Source: Parelaphostrongylus tenuis (lineage: Eukaryota > Nematoda > Chromadorea > Rhabditida > Metastrongylidae). Taken from it: a DNA stretch of 64,000 bases. Below the pieces are notes generated by a model that did not search any database, was not told the DNA's origin, and saw only the letters and a program-made list of their open reading frames with translations. The DNA lies in contig JAHQIW010007224.1 of assembly GCA_019055375.1 (NCBI GenBank), positions 124,001 through 188,000 of the forward strand. The letters run 5' to 3'. This document shows positions 34,870 through 46,749 of the stretch, one piece after another (the first letter of the stretch is position 1; every line of letters starts with the position of its first letter). The position numbers and the translations under genes are program-made.

Positions 34870-37800
34870 ACTTTCGGGTTTTTCTGTTATTTCCTAGCCA
34901 CTGTGTCACATTCTAGCAGCTCGCGCGTATGATGCTTTTAGTGTCCTCTAAATTGCAAAACTACGTTCTGGCTTATTACCTTGGCTGTCTTTGGAGAACG
35001 ACATCTAAAACTGGCTCTAATGTACATGAAAGTAATTCCTTGATCATCTGAGCATTTAAAGATTCGAAAATCCCAAAATTTACAACAAATAATTCTATCT
35101 TAAGTCGCATAAATGCTCTTCATGCTGTACGACCTTATTTGGGCGCAAATTAATCGAAAAACTAAAAAATTATTTACTTTCTAAATCTATAATGCAGAAG
35201 TAGCAGGAGTAAAATCTCAACGAGTGATTGTGGAGTACAATCGTATCCAGCTAAGTGACACTCGCTTATTCACGAACTTTCGTGCTTGAGATGCGAATTT
35301 CGACATAAAAAAGTGGATAAAATTCGTGATTTTATTTTTTGACCTCGATCAATAAGGAAACTTAGATGTGTGTGCTAAGACTGGCACATTCCAACGGTCC
35401 TCGTTTACACTACTACATTTTCATACTGGCGCATGCCTAACCAGAGTTTAAAATGAGTTCAAACCTTTCCAACCTTTCTGTTAGGCGGAAACAAGTGAAG
35501 AGACGACCTATTTCGCTGGATAAAGAATTTCTATTGCATATGTTCCGCGCACGTCGCGCTTCACTGTTACTTTGTTGAAATGAAGCAAAGCATATGATTG
35601 TGTGGAGGGAATCTCGTAGTATCAGAGACACACTTTTTATCTGAAAGTATTTTCCAAAGCGGAGAAAAATTTTGAATTCAATTGCGAAAATCGCGCTTCA
35701 ATTGTGAGTTGCACCAGCGTGATCGATTTGTCGTGCAACGATCTACGGCCTACACCCCTACACCCTAGTTGAAAAGCAGTGCGTTGCGTGTGTGAAATCT
35801 TATCATATTTTCTCTGTAACGCTGCGGTAAAAGGGTCTTTCTAGAAAACAAGCACATGTCGAAATCGTGGTAACATATGCTATCGAATGGCTTTCTATAA
35901 ATCGACGAAAGAGTTCTGGGCACTTTACCGCTATCCGCACCCTGTTTTGATCGCTTGAAAGAGAAGTACTTCTGGTTGATTCAAAGTCTGAGTAGTCATT
36001 AGATAGCTCAGATCAGAAGAAGTTGAATGGTTTATCTTATTTTCGAACTAGCGCTTTATTGCGCTCTAACAGCCAAAGGAAGTTATGTTTCTCATTCGCA
36101 CATTTCTCGCGGAACAAAGTTTTTCCTTCAGATTTTTAGTAATCATTCACTATCTTAAGTCCTTTCGTTTTCAACGATGTATATGGTTTCTGAAAAAGAC
36201 TTCTTGGTGCGTTGTATCATATAAAAGCAGATTTAGTTTGCAGACTTGGCGCCCGAAAAAGAGCGGTGACTTAGCAGTCGTGTCGCGAAATCCCTATCCA
36301 CTGCAAAGCCCGGTGGGACATCAGTACTACGCTGCGCAAATTTATCATTCTTATTTATATTTGTTGCAGCACAATGAAAAGTCCTTTTTGAAAACCAAGT
36401 ACATTATTGGAATCAACGGAATGTAAGCCATAGAATGACTGCTAAAAGTTTAGAAGAAAAGCTCTGTTCACCAAGTAATGTTTGGATAAGAAACATCAAT
36501 TTTTGATATAACAGAGCAATAATAAAGCTATCCTGGGAACGAAATGCACCATGGAAATTTTTGAGATTTGAGCTATTAGATAGTTGTTGATTATTGAGAA
36601 ATAACATAAGGCGCGCTTTTCTCAAAGGGTCAAAAAAGGGTGCGGATGATGAAAATGACCTAAATTTGAAAAAAAACTAATCTTCTTGTGGCTGTTAAAG
36701 TGCTTTAGAAGGACCCTTTAAGAAGCTAAGCGAATCATTGAGGTTGACCAGATTTAAGCTATCGAATGGTAGCTGGAAGTCCACACGAAAAGCTTTGTTC
36801 CGCGAGAAATACTTGAATAAGGTACATAATTTTATTTTGGCCGTTTCAGCGCAATAATAGAGCTATTCTATAAATAAAGTGCGCCATTCAAGTTTTTTTC
36901 AATTTATGCTACCGAATTATTACTGAAATAAAAAAATTAAAAAGTGTTTTTCCTGAGGTGTCGAAAAAAGGGTGTGGATAACAGAAAAGCATCGAGTTCT
37001 GTACCGCGAGAATAACGTGTGTGTGAAACACAAAATTTTTCTTTTACTACAGCGCAGTAAAAAAAGCTTTTCCAGTAGCCCCCGCGAATGGTTATTACAC
37101 TCTTATGGAATGTCATTGTCCAGCGAACGGGGTCGCTTTCATTTGCCCCGGTCTGGTAGAAAGGAACCAAATTGGTTATCAAATTCACCATATTTGCATT
37201 ATAGACACTGTATATGGGATGCTATGCGATAGGTTCTGCGTTTTGCATGGTTTTAAAATTTGATAATTCCTTGAAATTAATTTAGCATTTCATCAAAATT
37301 TAGCGTTTTTCGGAAAGTGTAGGAAAAATCCAGTGGAGATAATTCTGCTCAATAAAACTTACTCAACGGTGCTTAGTGGTGAGATATTACCATACAATAC
37401 CACATGATTAGTTCGAACAGGCGATGCGAAAGGAGTCGAATACATAAAGTATGCCTCAGGAAGGATGAACATCAAAGGTTTTTCCTTTCATCTTCTTTCT
37501 CCCTTCAAGGGTGACATTATTCAAAACCGTACCTACATATTTAAAGACAATTTGACAGACCTGTGAATGAGTAAAGTCTTAGAGGAGGATAACATCATCA
37601 CCAAATCCAGATTTTTATTGTTATTTAGTATTATTATAAAATACGACGATACGGTTTCGGTTGTAGGTCAAGAAGATAGCCTAACCTATAGCACCGGACG
37701 TCTCCAAGAGCTTGTCCTCAACACAAGCAAGGTGGAATTATTTCATTCGAAATCGGAGTGGAAAGAGTTCTTCTCATTTAGCGATAGAGCTCGCAGCGTC

Positions 37801-38500
37801 TTAAGATCGTTTGGTCACATTACGATCTAATTACCAACCTGGTGCTGTTTTACGCCAACAATCCAGTTAAAAGCGATATCCGCTCCTAAGAGCACCGTTG
37901 GCAAAACTTTGAAAAAGAGTCATTAATGTGAGACTGAATAGTCGGACTAATTGGTCGCAAACTAGATTAGAGAGAAACGATCGTTGTCTCGCGTTATGAA
38001 GTATTTGAATTGAGTGTGAAAGAGAAGACGGAGACTTTTTTGTAGACAATTTAGCACAAATGTGAGATATCTTGGACTTTAACAAAAACTAGTTATCGAT
38101 GGCTAAAACAAATTTTTTCTGGGTATATAGGTGATATATATTAAGTGCAATGTTAAGAAATTGGTTTGCGGTAGGTTTTCCGAAGGGTATTTGTGTTGGT
38201 TGATTTCCTATAAAAGTTATTTTCCGCTATTCGAGAACAAATGAAGAAACAACAACTTTCGCTGAGCAAAGACTCTCCATTGCATTTTTGATAATAAATC
38301 AAAGCTTGAATCAATCTCTGGCTATTGCACTACGTAGCCATTTCTTGAGAAAGTCTTTTTATACGGCTGTAGCAGAAAGAAAGCATTTAGATTTCACACA
38401 TGCACATTTCTCGTAGCACAAAGCTTTTTCTTTAGATCATTAGTAATCATTCAACAGTGTAAGTTTTTGTGATCCGAAAGCTGTGCTTATTTTCTGGACA
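34870..38500. repeat. Cluster of dispersed AT-rich repeat copies
   Basis: Repeat-family copies around 35,818-35,870, 36,366-36,416, 36,845-36,950 and 38,320-38,460. They share phrases such as CATTTCTCGYRGNACAAAG and TTAGTAATCATTCA. Open frames at 36,085-36,426 and elsewhere are reading frames of the repeat. Confidence 0.5.
37567..37830 (+). CDS. 87-codon open frame, uncertain
   Basis: ATG-initiated. The second half (QEDSLTYSTGRLQELVLNTS, then KSEWKEFFSFSDRARSVLRS) looks more protein-like than the AT-rich first half. A GT donor after NTSK is possible. No family is recognised. Confidence 0.25.
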   Translation: MSKVLEEDNIITKSRFLLLFSIIIKYDDTVSVVGQEDSLTYSTGRLQELVLNTSKVELFHSKSEWKEFFSFSDRARSVLRSFGHITI

Positions 38501-38812
38501 GACCGTTGCACTATAGTGTAGCAGGGAGAATAAGATTGAGATCCATATACGCCGCGCATTTGTTCGTCGGCCAGTCTGTGCACAGGGGGCGGGCGGGGAT
38601 GGCCGTGGATTGCATAGGGCGATCAATCGACAACGTTGGCGCTGTTCACATATGGAGTGGGATTTTCGCTGTTGAATTTAGGATTTTTCTGTGCATTGAA
38701 AGAAATTCCAGACCAAAGGTATCACTTTAATACTATAAAGTAACCTCTACATGATCATACGCTTTTCCTGCTTCCTGCAAAGTAACAGTAATAGTGCCCG
38801 GCAGGTGTGTAA

Positions 38813-39117
38813 AAAAAAAGGATATAGCTCCCGGCGTTGATCAATCCCTGAGGGATGCGCCATGCATTCGACTTCAATTTCTAACTTCGTTTTGAGGTGA
38901 TTGAATGCATATGTGGCCTTTACAATGACTCGCAGAGGCCTCCCGCTAAACCGAGTCAGTGGTGCTAATCCTCCCAGACAAGTCTGAGACCTGTCTGGTA
39001 CCAATTTACCGACCTCGGAGGGATGAATGGCTTGGTGAGCCATGAGCGCGAGATCGATCCATTGACCTCGTGCGCGACGCAGGGCACCTCTAACCACTGC
39101 GCCACATGCGCTCTGCC
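38813..39117 (-). repeat. tRNA-derived SINE copy 2, full length with target duplication
   Basis: The minus strand starts GAGCGCATGTGGCGCAGTGG with TTAGAGG, has the B box region (ATCGATCTC), a GCGCTC acceptor partner, the common body, and ends in a T run. A 9-bp duplication GGTGTGTAA flanks it at 38,804-38,812 and 39,118-39,126, the mark of retroposition. Confidence 0.88.
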
Positions 39118-39319
39118 GGTGTGTAACACAATTTTATTTTGGCAGCAGTGTTATAGAAGGGAAGGCGCCTGTAGTGCATTAGCAGGAGATTTAAGCTTTA
39201 AAATCATTGCTTACACACTTGTGAAAAAGTTCTTGTCCAGCAAAAGGGGTCTTTTCTTCATTCGTCCCTGGATAACGGAGAGAACCATTCTAAATCTAGC
39301 AGATACCTTCCCAGCATAA

Positions 39320-40270
39320 AACCATTCAATGATTACTAATTGCATTTGTGATTAAAACTTGATTTACAAGAAGCATGGAAATTCCAAGAATGCAAACTAG
39401 GAAAATCAGTTGCTCAGACCTGATGGCGAATACTTGTCGCCATCACTGTCTGGTTAAATGCCCCCGTTTAGACGCCTACGTAATCTTATGGCGATGAGGT
39501 AGTTGGAATGAGATTGAGGCCTAGCCGAGCATCATCTATAGCGATTTGTTGGAGGATCAGCTCTCATATTATCTGGGGCACTATATAAGATATTAGCATT
39601 AATGCATCAATATTCATATATTTATGATATTCATGCTCCGCGCAATGTCACACTGCCCGTGAAGGCACCAGAGGTAAACAGTACGTAGTGAAAGGTGTCC
39701 TAGGCTTAGAATTTGTATAATATCCTAGAGACCTCCAATTTATGGTTTAGGATTCGTGTAATTTCGCCTAAGACTAAGAACCAACACAAATAAGCGGCCT
39801 TACAATAATGATGGTCATCAGCTCAATTTTTATCCGTCTCTTTTGCATTGATCACTCCACATTCTACCTCAAAGTAGCGCGAGCACATTCATCAGATCTC
39901 ACACGGATTTCATCGCAAACATCGAATATACATCAACAGGTTCAGTGGATTCGTTTTTCGATCAAGTAAAAATGTGTTGCTGCATAAAAAACATTGTGCG
40001 AAGTATAAAATCATGTAAATAATACGAGGACAAATTTATACAAATGGTAGTATAGCGTTTATGGAGGTTGAAGAAGGCAAAACTGTTACGATGACGGTGA
40101 TGTTCAAACAAAGTGAAACAACCGCTGAACGCAAAAAATGTGAAGACGAGGTCAGTGACGCCATTAAACAATGGTAGTGAAAAAAGTGACGAATTGGTTT
40201 GCTACACTCAAACGAAACTTTTCAATCATAATAGCAAACGGTATTTATGAAGCACTAAAACACCGCTCAC
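39320..40270. other. No gene recognised
   Basis: AT-rich; only chance frames. Confidence 0.5.
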
Positions 40271-40367
40271 GAGGAAAGTGAGTGACACGAAAGACGGCGC
40301 CATCGCCTGACTTGTCGCATAAAGATTGGAAATCGTAGTGAGAGATGTGATTTGCTTGGAACTAGTT
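40271..40367 (-). CDS. Candidate internal exon with hydrophobic segment
   Basis: Acceptor ATATTTTAG, then TSSKQITSLTTISNLYATSQ, AMAPSFVSLTFL and donor GTGAGC. The C-terminal half would begin a membrane helix, possibly of a nematode seven-helix receptor (inference). Its required phase does not match the exon at 40,610-40,764. Confidence 0.3.
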
Positions 40368-40609
40368 CTAAAATATTCTGATGATTACCCATGTGCTTGA
40401 CGAACCGTTTACTAGCTGATATTTCGATAACCAAAATGTTATGGCTTTCATTAGCAGTGATTAACATCTCTTACTTCCTCAAGAATTTTCTGTCACCATT
40501 TTTTGATTTGCAGCATTTCCGTCACCCTCAAAAGATAAATATCATAGCGATTCTTGTACACAATCAAGACTTTGTCTATGCTACGTCTTTAATCTTAGCG
40601 TATACTTAC

Positions 40610-40764
40610 AATTTCTGCATTCGTTCTCCAGCCTGAAGAGTGTTGATGGAACATTGTTATTGCAGGTGCTCTTTTGGAGATATCACCGTCCTTCGACACC
40701 AGTTTTAATTGAGAAGTTAGGTTGAAGTTTTCAAAGATGCGGTGATTTCTCAGAGTAAAATCGG
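40610..40764 (-). CDS. Candidate internal exon, unknown protein
   Basis: Acceptor GAGTTCCAG, then DFTLRNHRIFENFNLTSQLK, LVSKDGDISKRAPAITMFHQ, HSSGWRTNAEI and a consensus donor GTAAGTA. 51 codons open in the frame fixed by the splice sites. No family is recognised. A 27-base micro-exon (LVNGSSSTW) near 40,410 would continue it in phase. Confidence 0.4.
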
Positions 40765-40977
40765 CTGGAACTCAATGAAGTGTGTTACTCCATCCTTGGA
40801 GGAGCATTTTCCCCGCGAAAATGCACTTTAGCACAGAATCGCTCAGGATCGAATATCCATTCAAATTGACTTCGCCCCTCATACCATGAAATGCATTGGT
40901 CTGTTTTGATCATTCTTTTCTCATTTTATCTCATATAAATACTTGTCAAAGTGAATTTTATCGTTTATATCTACTGG

Positions 40978-41105
40978 AAGGTGTGTGCAGTGCAATGATT
41001 AGAAATACCCAAAATGCACGTAGTCCTTCGTTCGATTCGCGCGCTGAGCTCATCACCTCATAGCCCCTTTCGAGACACGAATAATATTTGCAGAGTAGTC
41101 TGAAT
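40978..41105 (+). repeat. Degenerate SINE head (copy 7)
   Basis: GTGCAGTGCAATGATTAGAA, then CGTTCGATTCGCGCGCTGAG followed by a CATCACCTCATAGCC block align with the tRNA-like head of the SINE family; the body is lost. Confidence 0.45.
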
Positions 41106-41109
41106 GGGT

Positions 41110-42690
41110 AAATTTGCCGATTTGATAAACCGCCATACCTCAAAAGGCATTTTGACGGGCAGACAGTGATTCATCATTTTCTACGATGTTTCGTTGAGTT
41201 AAATGCATGGCTAATCCTCAAAAGACGCGCGATGCTTCAATTTGTCTCTACTTTTTCTAACTGGAAAACTCAGATTGAGAAACGCTATTGAATCTAAAAA
41301 ATTGAATCTTCTTTGAAATCCCATCCCGAAATTCGAGAAATCTAGTGCACTTTTCTTTATGCATTCATTCATTTCTTGTCGCCTGAGTTATTCCGACTCA
41401 TAACTTCCGAAACTGATTTTTTGCAACCGCTGATAAGTTTTCGAAAACTGGACTAGTTAAAGAAATGAGAGCTAGACAGCCATGTGAACAGGCTTTTTCC
41501 TATCACTCTGCTATATGAATTGATTTCTGAGATGCTCATTCCATTTCGATCTTAAAATTTGAATTTATAAAGAAAATAGGAGTAAATTTCTTCCCTGTTA
41601 AATTGTGCGCCTTTTTGGGTAAGAGTGCTGCCCTGCAATGAAGATTACCGTTTTTTCAAACTCTTTAATCTTTGAAAAACTAAGACTCTGACCCTTCTTT
41701 GACACAAAAAATTTTTTTTGAAAAAACGTCTTTTATGCCCTAGGAAGTCGTAATTCATTTTGATGACTAAAATCTAAATTCTAACAGTTTTCTTGCAATC
41801 AGTAAGTGATGACATGATAACATGTTCCGAGCCAATTGTAAATAATCAGTAAGATTCACTATAAGCTACAAGGGTTGATGATTAAGTCCTTGCAAGCGAC
41901 GTGTACCGTCTTCGGTACAGGGCTATTTAGAAATCTTTTTGGAAACCGATAGAGAATTTTCACTAAACTCATAGTAGCCATTACATAGCTTGAAAACGGT
42001 GATTTCAATGCTAAGCTTGGTTTCTAAAAAATCTTTCTAGTGTGTATAAGCAGTCAAGAGAAGATAACGTTGCACCGTCGGCGTGCATTGTTTGCACGGC
42101 TGGTATCTGTGTTTGGCTTTTCATTAGAATTTTTAGAGTCACTCAATAGACCAAAAATTGTGGTTTTTAGACTTAATTCGGGGTCCAATAAGGTTTTTAC
42201 AATACGTTGTAAGGGCTAGGAGAGAACTGCGTTTCACTTGTGGAGTTTCCCTCCCCATAGAGAATACTACGCAGCAAGAGGATATGAGCGAGTAGAGGAA
42301 ATCGTGGAATGTATGAATGTGAGAGGAAAATTTTAGAATGTCTTGAAACGAAAAAAGGATTCAGAATTAAATGCGCAGCACGATAAGAGAAGAGCCCAAT
42401 TTTCGTTATTAGACTTGAAATTCTGCCTTCATTTCGAGAACAATTGTTATTTTCTAGAAAATCCGATAATACGCGACTTCCTTCACACGCTGATATGCTT
42501 CTCGTGCATATGTACCTCCTATACGGAAAGAGAATTTTAAAGGTCAAGCACAGTGCTCTTTACGTTTTTAGTATCGTTGTGTATAAGTCTTTCTAGAAAC
42601 TAAATACTGTTTCAGAATCTTGAAAGACCGACTTTCTTGAAACCTCGGCATGTTAATAATATAAAACTTTGAAAATGAGAAGAAAAGCTT
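41110..42690. repeat. Dispersed AT-rich repeat sequence, no gene
   Basis: Contains further decayed copies of the family (near 41,920-41,960 and 42,150-42,200) and no supported exon. The 116-codon minus-strand frame at 42,547-42,197 lies in repeat-like DNA. Confidence 0.4.
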
Positions 42691-42785
42691 AGAAAACTAA
42701 TCTTTATTTAAAGCTTGACGAGGTTGGTATCTTTTCCCAATCGATTGCTCTTCTTTCCGGTCGATGGGTTTTCTCGATTGCTTGT

Positions 42786-42821
42786 GGCTGACGTTTCGGC
42801 AAATATGCCTTCTTGAGAGCC
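42786..42821 (-). ncRNA. Hammerhead-like motif of Penelope copy C, core mutated
   Basis: GGCT / CTCAAGA / A / GGC-ATATTT-GCC / GAAA / CGTC / AGCC. Stem I and stem II pair as in the other copies and the stem II loop has changed, but G5 of the core is C (CTCAAGA), which should abolish cleavage. Confidence 0.55.
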
Positions 42822-43049
42822 TGAACGTATTATTCGTTGCAGCTTTATTTATATGACTATACAATAAGGAAAGAGAAAAAAAAATTATTTGAAAATCTAA
42901 GGTATTGTAAGCGAAAATCGATTCAGGGAAAACCACTCACCTAACCATCTGATCCAGGGACTACCTATGTTGTTAGCGCCAGGGTGACGTATGAACCCGC
43001 CCCCATGTCAATAGGTCAAACTATGCATAGGTGTCAGCTGGGACCCATG

Positions 43050-44237
43050 CTAGAATATCAATCTGAGATAAGGTGCCATATGGTTGGTTATGTTAAGGCA
43101 CTCTCCCTTTTTGTTCATTTGCGGGTTTCTGGAATTTATCCAAAAAGCTTCAAGGGTCTTTCGCGCCGATGTCTTTGGTTCGTGCCCTAGAATTTTGACT
43201 ACTACCTCGAAGTCATCATCGTTGTGTCTTTGAATCCTATGTGTACCTAGAGGTTTACCTGGGTTTTTATTTGCTTTTCCATCTAGGTGCTCTTTAATCC
43301 GGATGTGAAGTGGTCTGCCTGTTTCGCCAATATATTCATCACCACATGTCTTACATGAGATAAGGTATATTGTACCTACGCTCATGCAATCGCCGTCTCT
43401 ACCGTTGGGGCAAATAACGCAGTCCTTCGTATTACATAGACGGTCATACAAGCGGTTTCGAACTAATTGACGACGCAGTGTTTTAGGCGGAATTTCTACG
43501 ATTCCTACAGAATCTTCTAGACCACTGTTTTTCAGACACTTTCGAATAGCGGTACTGACTTCGTCTGTTATGAAAGGTAGTTTAAGAGGTACCTTATTGT
43601 TTAGGTGTGGCGCCCTGTCATTCCCATTGCGAGGCTTTTCGCTCCTTTTGGGCCTAACGTTAGTTTTTGTTTTTCCTTTGTACCCATTAGAAATGGCTAT
43701 TTTTCGCGCTAAGTCTAGTGATTCCCTTCTTTCATCGTCTCCCGTACAAACACTTACAGCTGTTCGATACATATTTCGGATAAGTGCCTTTTTAGTATGT
43801 GAGGGATGGGAAGAAAGGTAATGTACTAAGATGTTTTTATTACTAGGCTTGCGGTACCATTTTGTGCTATAGCCACTTTCATTAAGTTGAACTTGAACGT
43901 TCAAGAAGGGAAGCCAGCTCTCTGAATTTGGATGTTCTCGCGTCAACTTAATAAACTCTGACTGTCCGTTCAGGATTTCGAAATACTTATCTATCTCCTC
44001 TTGTGTAGAGCAGATGATGAAACAGTCGTCTATATAGCGACAGTAGAGTATTGGACGCCGATGGAGAACTGGAGCTTCCACTTTTGACATGAAAGCGATG
44101 GCTAAGCTGGGTGCTAGTCTTTGCCCCATTGCCAACCCTCTAATTTGCGCGAAATATTTTCCCGACCACCTAAATATCGAAGAGCTTAGACATGACCTAA
44201 GGAGTGTGATAAGCTGTTGGACCGACAAGCCAAACAT
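43050..44237 (-). CDS. Penelope-like RT (C-terminal part) with GIY-YIG endonuclease
   Basis: 395 residues, no internal stop. Residues ~38-45 AMGQRLAP are RT motif 4-like and 68-71 YIDD is the catalytic box (CRYIDDCFII). GSESWLPFLNVQVQL-type thumb sequence follows. Near residues 270-300 is a Cys cluster (CNTKDCVICPNGRDGDC), then GTIYLISCKTCGDEYIGETG and HIRIKEHL, the GIY-YIG nuclease. Penelope proteins copy element RNA at nicked chromosomal DNA. The RT fingers and first palm aspartate are missing, so this copy cannot act alone. The start is the first ATG in a truncated frame, not a true initiator. It is the least damaged copy here. Confidence 0.9.
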   Translation of the reverse strand: MFGLSVQQLITLLRSCLSSSIFRWSGKYFAQIRGLAMGQRLAPSLAIAFMSKVEAPVLHRRPILYCRYIDDCFIICSTQEEIDKYFEILNGQSEFIKLTREHPNSESWLPFLNVQVQLNESGYSTKWYRKPSNKNILVHYLSSHPSHTKKALIRNMYRTAVSVCTGDDERRESLDLARKIAISNGYKGKTKTNVRPKRSEKPRNGNDRAPHLNNKVPLKLPFITDEVSTAIRKCLKNSGLEDSVGIVEIPPKTLRRQLVRNRLYDRLCNTKDCVICPNGRDGDCMSVGTIYLISCKTCGDEYIGETGRPLHIRIKEHLDGKANKNPGKPLGTHRIQRHNDDDFEVVVKILGHEPKTSARKTLEAFWINSRNPQMNKKGECLNITNHMAPYLRLIF

Positions 44238-44477
44238 ATCTACGTTTTCTATGTTTCAGAATCAACATTAATCGTACTGTAGAATGATTAGCAAAAGTCT
44301 AGTGAAAAATCGAGCCTGGACGCCAGCTTGAAAACAATGCACGCCAAAAGTAAAACTCAATGTTCTCTTGGCTATTACAGGGTACTAGAAAATCTTTTTT
44401 GAAGCCAAGCACAATGTTGAAATAGTCGTAATCTCAGGGAAAAGCTCTGTTCAGCGAAAAAAAACCTCCAAATGATC

Positions 44478-44663
44478 TTATATATAAATGGATGCACGCC
44501 ATTCCGAAATGGTACGGCTCTCCACGCCAATCAAACCCTCAAGAATTGTCTTACTATGTCGTGATTCCATGAGTTTTTTTTTAAGTTTTTCTCTTTCTTT
44601 CACTTTTCGGTGTAGTAAATGATGCGTAGAGAAAGATCCAGTCGTAACGTGGCGGTATGACAT
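44478..44663 (-). CDS. 61-residue open frame, possible small gene
   Basis: Starts at ATG 44,663 (MSYRHVTTGSFSTHHLLHRK), has a strongly basic helical middle (VKEREKLKKKLMESRHSKTI) and ends GVESRTISEWRASIYI before TAA. Composition is protein-like. There is no signal peptide and no recognised domain. It may be a first exon or a single-exon small protein. Confidence 0.35.
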   Translation of the reverse strand: MSYRHVTTGSFSTHHLLHRKVKEREKLKKKLMESRHSKTILEGLIGVESRTISEWRASIYI

Positions 44664-44897
44664 GTTTTACCAGATAAATATGAAAGCTAGTTTTGACGCA
44701 GGAAAAATATTCAGAAAATGAGAGCGGAGAGCTAAGTTTGAACGGCTGCAATGCTAACACACCAGACTGGATTTTGATTGGTATAAATGGACGTGAGAAT
44801 CCAACTCATAGGGTACTAAACAAGTCAAAATCAAGTCCGAAAATCATGAATAAGATGAATCAAGATTGAACCTTTCAAATACATCAATAGTTTCTAG

Positions 44898-44980
44898 CCT
44901 CGCACGGCAGTGCCTTCGACCTAGGAGATTCGCTTTAATTACAAGGTTAAAATCTCGTGATTGGGTGAGACGCGTCCCCG
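44898..44980 (+). CDS. Candidate penultimate exon, basic protein
   Basis: After AGTTTCTAG the frame reads LARQCLRPRRFALITRLKSR then DWVRRVP and ends one base into a codon at a GTATGG donor. The 68-base intron and matching phase join it to 45,049-45,188. The basic composition would fit a mitochondrial ribosomal or RNA-binding protein, which is only a guess. Confidence 0.42.
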
Positions 44981-45048
44981 GTATGGAGGAAAAGAGGGTT
45001 CAGCTCCCGTCTGAGGTCGTACTTCTGTTTACCACTCAATTCTTTTAG

Positions 45049-45188
45049 GGTGTTTTGAAAACGTCGTTGCGAAAAATGCAGTCAAAACATTAGAAATTCC
45101 AAGTAATACTGAGTCAGTGCTTCCTCCAAAACCGCGTCTTTGGGAAATTGACACATATACGAAAAAGTTGTTTTTCGAACTCTTATGA
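45049..45188 (+). CDS. Candidate terminal exon, joined to 44,898-44,980
   Basis: Acceptor CAATTCTTTTAG, then (G)CFENVVAKNAVKTLEIPSN, TESVLPPKPRLWEIDTYTKK, LFFELL and TGA. The join makes a Gly codon. Together the two exons give a 73-residue C-terminus with no frame break. Confidence 0.45.
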
Positions 45189-45605
45189 ACATTTTGATGC
45201 TTTCTTATCCATTTCACCTATAAGCCGTTAATATTCATATTTTGATCATTATCTTAACAGCAAGCATTTTGGTACATTCCCTGCAAATGAATGAATCAAA
45301 AATATCAATCACATTATAACATTGTATCTTTTAAAATACCTATTATGGCACAAACATTTCAGTTTTGATATGCCCTCATTCAACACGATGTATAAATGAC
45401 CTGAATTTACACAAAGGGCACAATTCCGTTAGTAGTAAGGATTTTTAAGGTATCTTTCTTGCTGGATCAAAAATCTCCATAGGACTTATGCTATTCATTC
45501 GGAAGTGTGGATCACTATAATTTGATGGAATATTTGTTTTCTAAAACGGCGTTCTTATACTTCTATTTTTACCGTCGTAGCAATAAAAATAAAATGTGTC
45601 TTACA

Positions 45606-45699
45606 TCAGACGAGCGTTATCGCTTTCATGTCATGCTGGGCAGCCGCCCTCTTTCCTTGAACAATCGCAGGCCATTGATTAGCATAAATCTCATCAACT
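45606..45699 (-). CDS. Candidate terminal exon, unknown protein
   Basis: Minus strand acceptor TTTATTTCCAG, then VDEIYANQWPAIVQGKRAAA, QHDMKAITLV and TGA at 45,606. High GC and alanine-rich helical composition. The overlapping plus-strand 75-codon frame is its shadow. Confidence 0.42.
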
Positions 45700-45754
45700 C
45701 TGGAAATAAATTTGCTCTTTTTACTGCAATGTAGCAGAAGAATTAACCAAGCCT

Positions 45755-45950
45755 TCTATCTCTCCGGGTCGGTGAAATAGTGACAGGCTTGCTTTGGCGT
45801 TTAGCAGCATTAGATACATCGTTAGGACACCGCGAGTCATTGTTAAGGATGCATTTATAACCTCAAATGGGGGTAAAATCAAACGCGTATGCATGGCGCA
45901 TCCTTTGGAGAATTATCAACGCCGAGAAGTTTATCCTTTATCCTCTAGCC
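45755..45950 (+). repeat. 5'-truncated SINE copy 3
   Basis: Starts inside the body (CCAAGCCTTCTATCTCTCCG) and runs through the ACACCGCGAGTCATTGT block to the GCGCATCC/AACGCCGAGAAG tail. The tRNA-like head is absent. It lies between two minus-strand candidate exons, in their putative intron. Confidence 0.75.
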
Positions 45951-46156
45951 AGTAATGCGAAGTCAAATAATTTCTTGAGATTGCTGTTCTATTGTTTGGA
46001 TCGCAAAACGGAAAAGAAGTTTAATATAGGCTCAAGAAGCTTGAAAATGGCTTCAAGATGCTCAAATAATGGCTTTGGAAGGCAAATTGAAGAGCCATGT
46101 GTATGATTATCTGCACACTTCAATCGAACCATACAATTGCGCGTATCGAAATTTAC

Positions 46157-46240
46157 AGATCTAGTCGTGAACGGGTCCTGGATGTTGTGAGTCATGTACT
46201 GATCGGTTGTGGAACCCACTAAAGTGCGCACCAACTTCGA
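46157..46240 (-). CDS. Candidate internal exon, unknown protein
   Basis: Acceptor GACGATACTTAG, then 28 codons SKLVRTLVGSTTDQYMTHNI, QDPFTTRS and donor GTAAAT; phase 0 at both ends. It may belong to the same minus-strand gene as 45,606-45,699, with at least one exon between to change phase. Confidence 0.38.
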
Positions 46241-46749
46241 CTAAGTATCGTCACTCTAGTGACTGCTAATCTATTTTAGTAATCATATGAATACATCTAA
46301 ATCAGCGCATATATAGGCCAATCCTGCGAGCGAACTTCGCGACGGATGAAGGAGAGAAATGTTACGATGGGTCTTCAAGGGCGGCAGCGATCATGCGGTC
46401 TGCTTGATCGTTCATGCCTGCAACCTTCTATCGTAATCGTATCGACTAACTTTATAAGAAAAAAAGAAGCCTTTCTAATCACGTTGAAAGTTATCGATCC
46501 TTTTTCTTTCCATTCCCTATGCAAAATCGTTTTTTTATTAGTAGAACAAGATGTCTCAAGAGCTTAATTTCATCTTCAATTTTCCTTACTTTCAATTACA
46601 ATTTCGATTTATCATTTAGATTCGTCGACCTGTAAAGTGTTTTCCACTTACTATAGTAGTATTCGAAGAAACTGTTTCTTCACTGATTACGGTTCTTTGC
46701 TACTCTGTTGTTTTTCAAGGCAAACTCTAAAATTTTTGCGACATATGAA

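Larger units (their letters stand above)
42700..44250 (-). mobile_element. Penelope-like element copy C, best preserved
   Basis: Minus strand: a 395-codon open frame (44,237-43,050) followed by a ~350-bp 3' region with a hammerhead-like motif at 42,821-42,786. It is 5'-truncated inside the RT domain. About 70% similar to copies A/B by eye, so a different subfamily. Confidence 0.9.

Noticed and set aside
38583..38600. G-rich run as a possible G-quadruplex
   Set aside because: Only three clear G tracts of the needed length, so the canonical four-tract pattern is not met.
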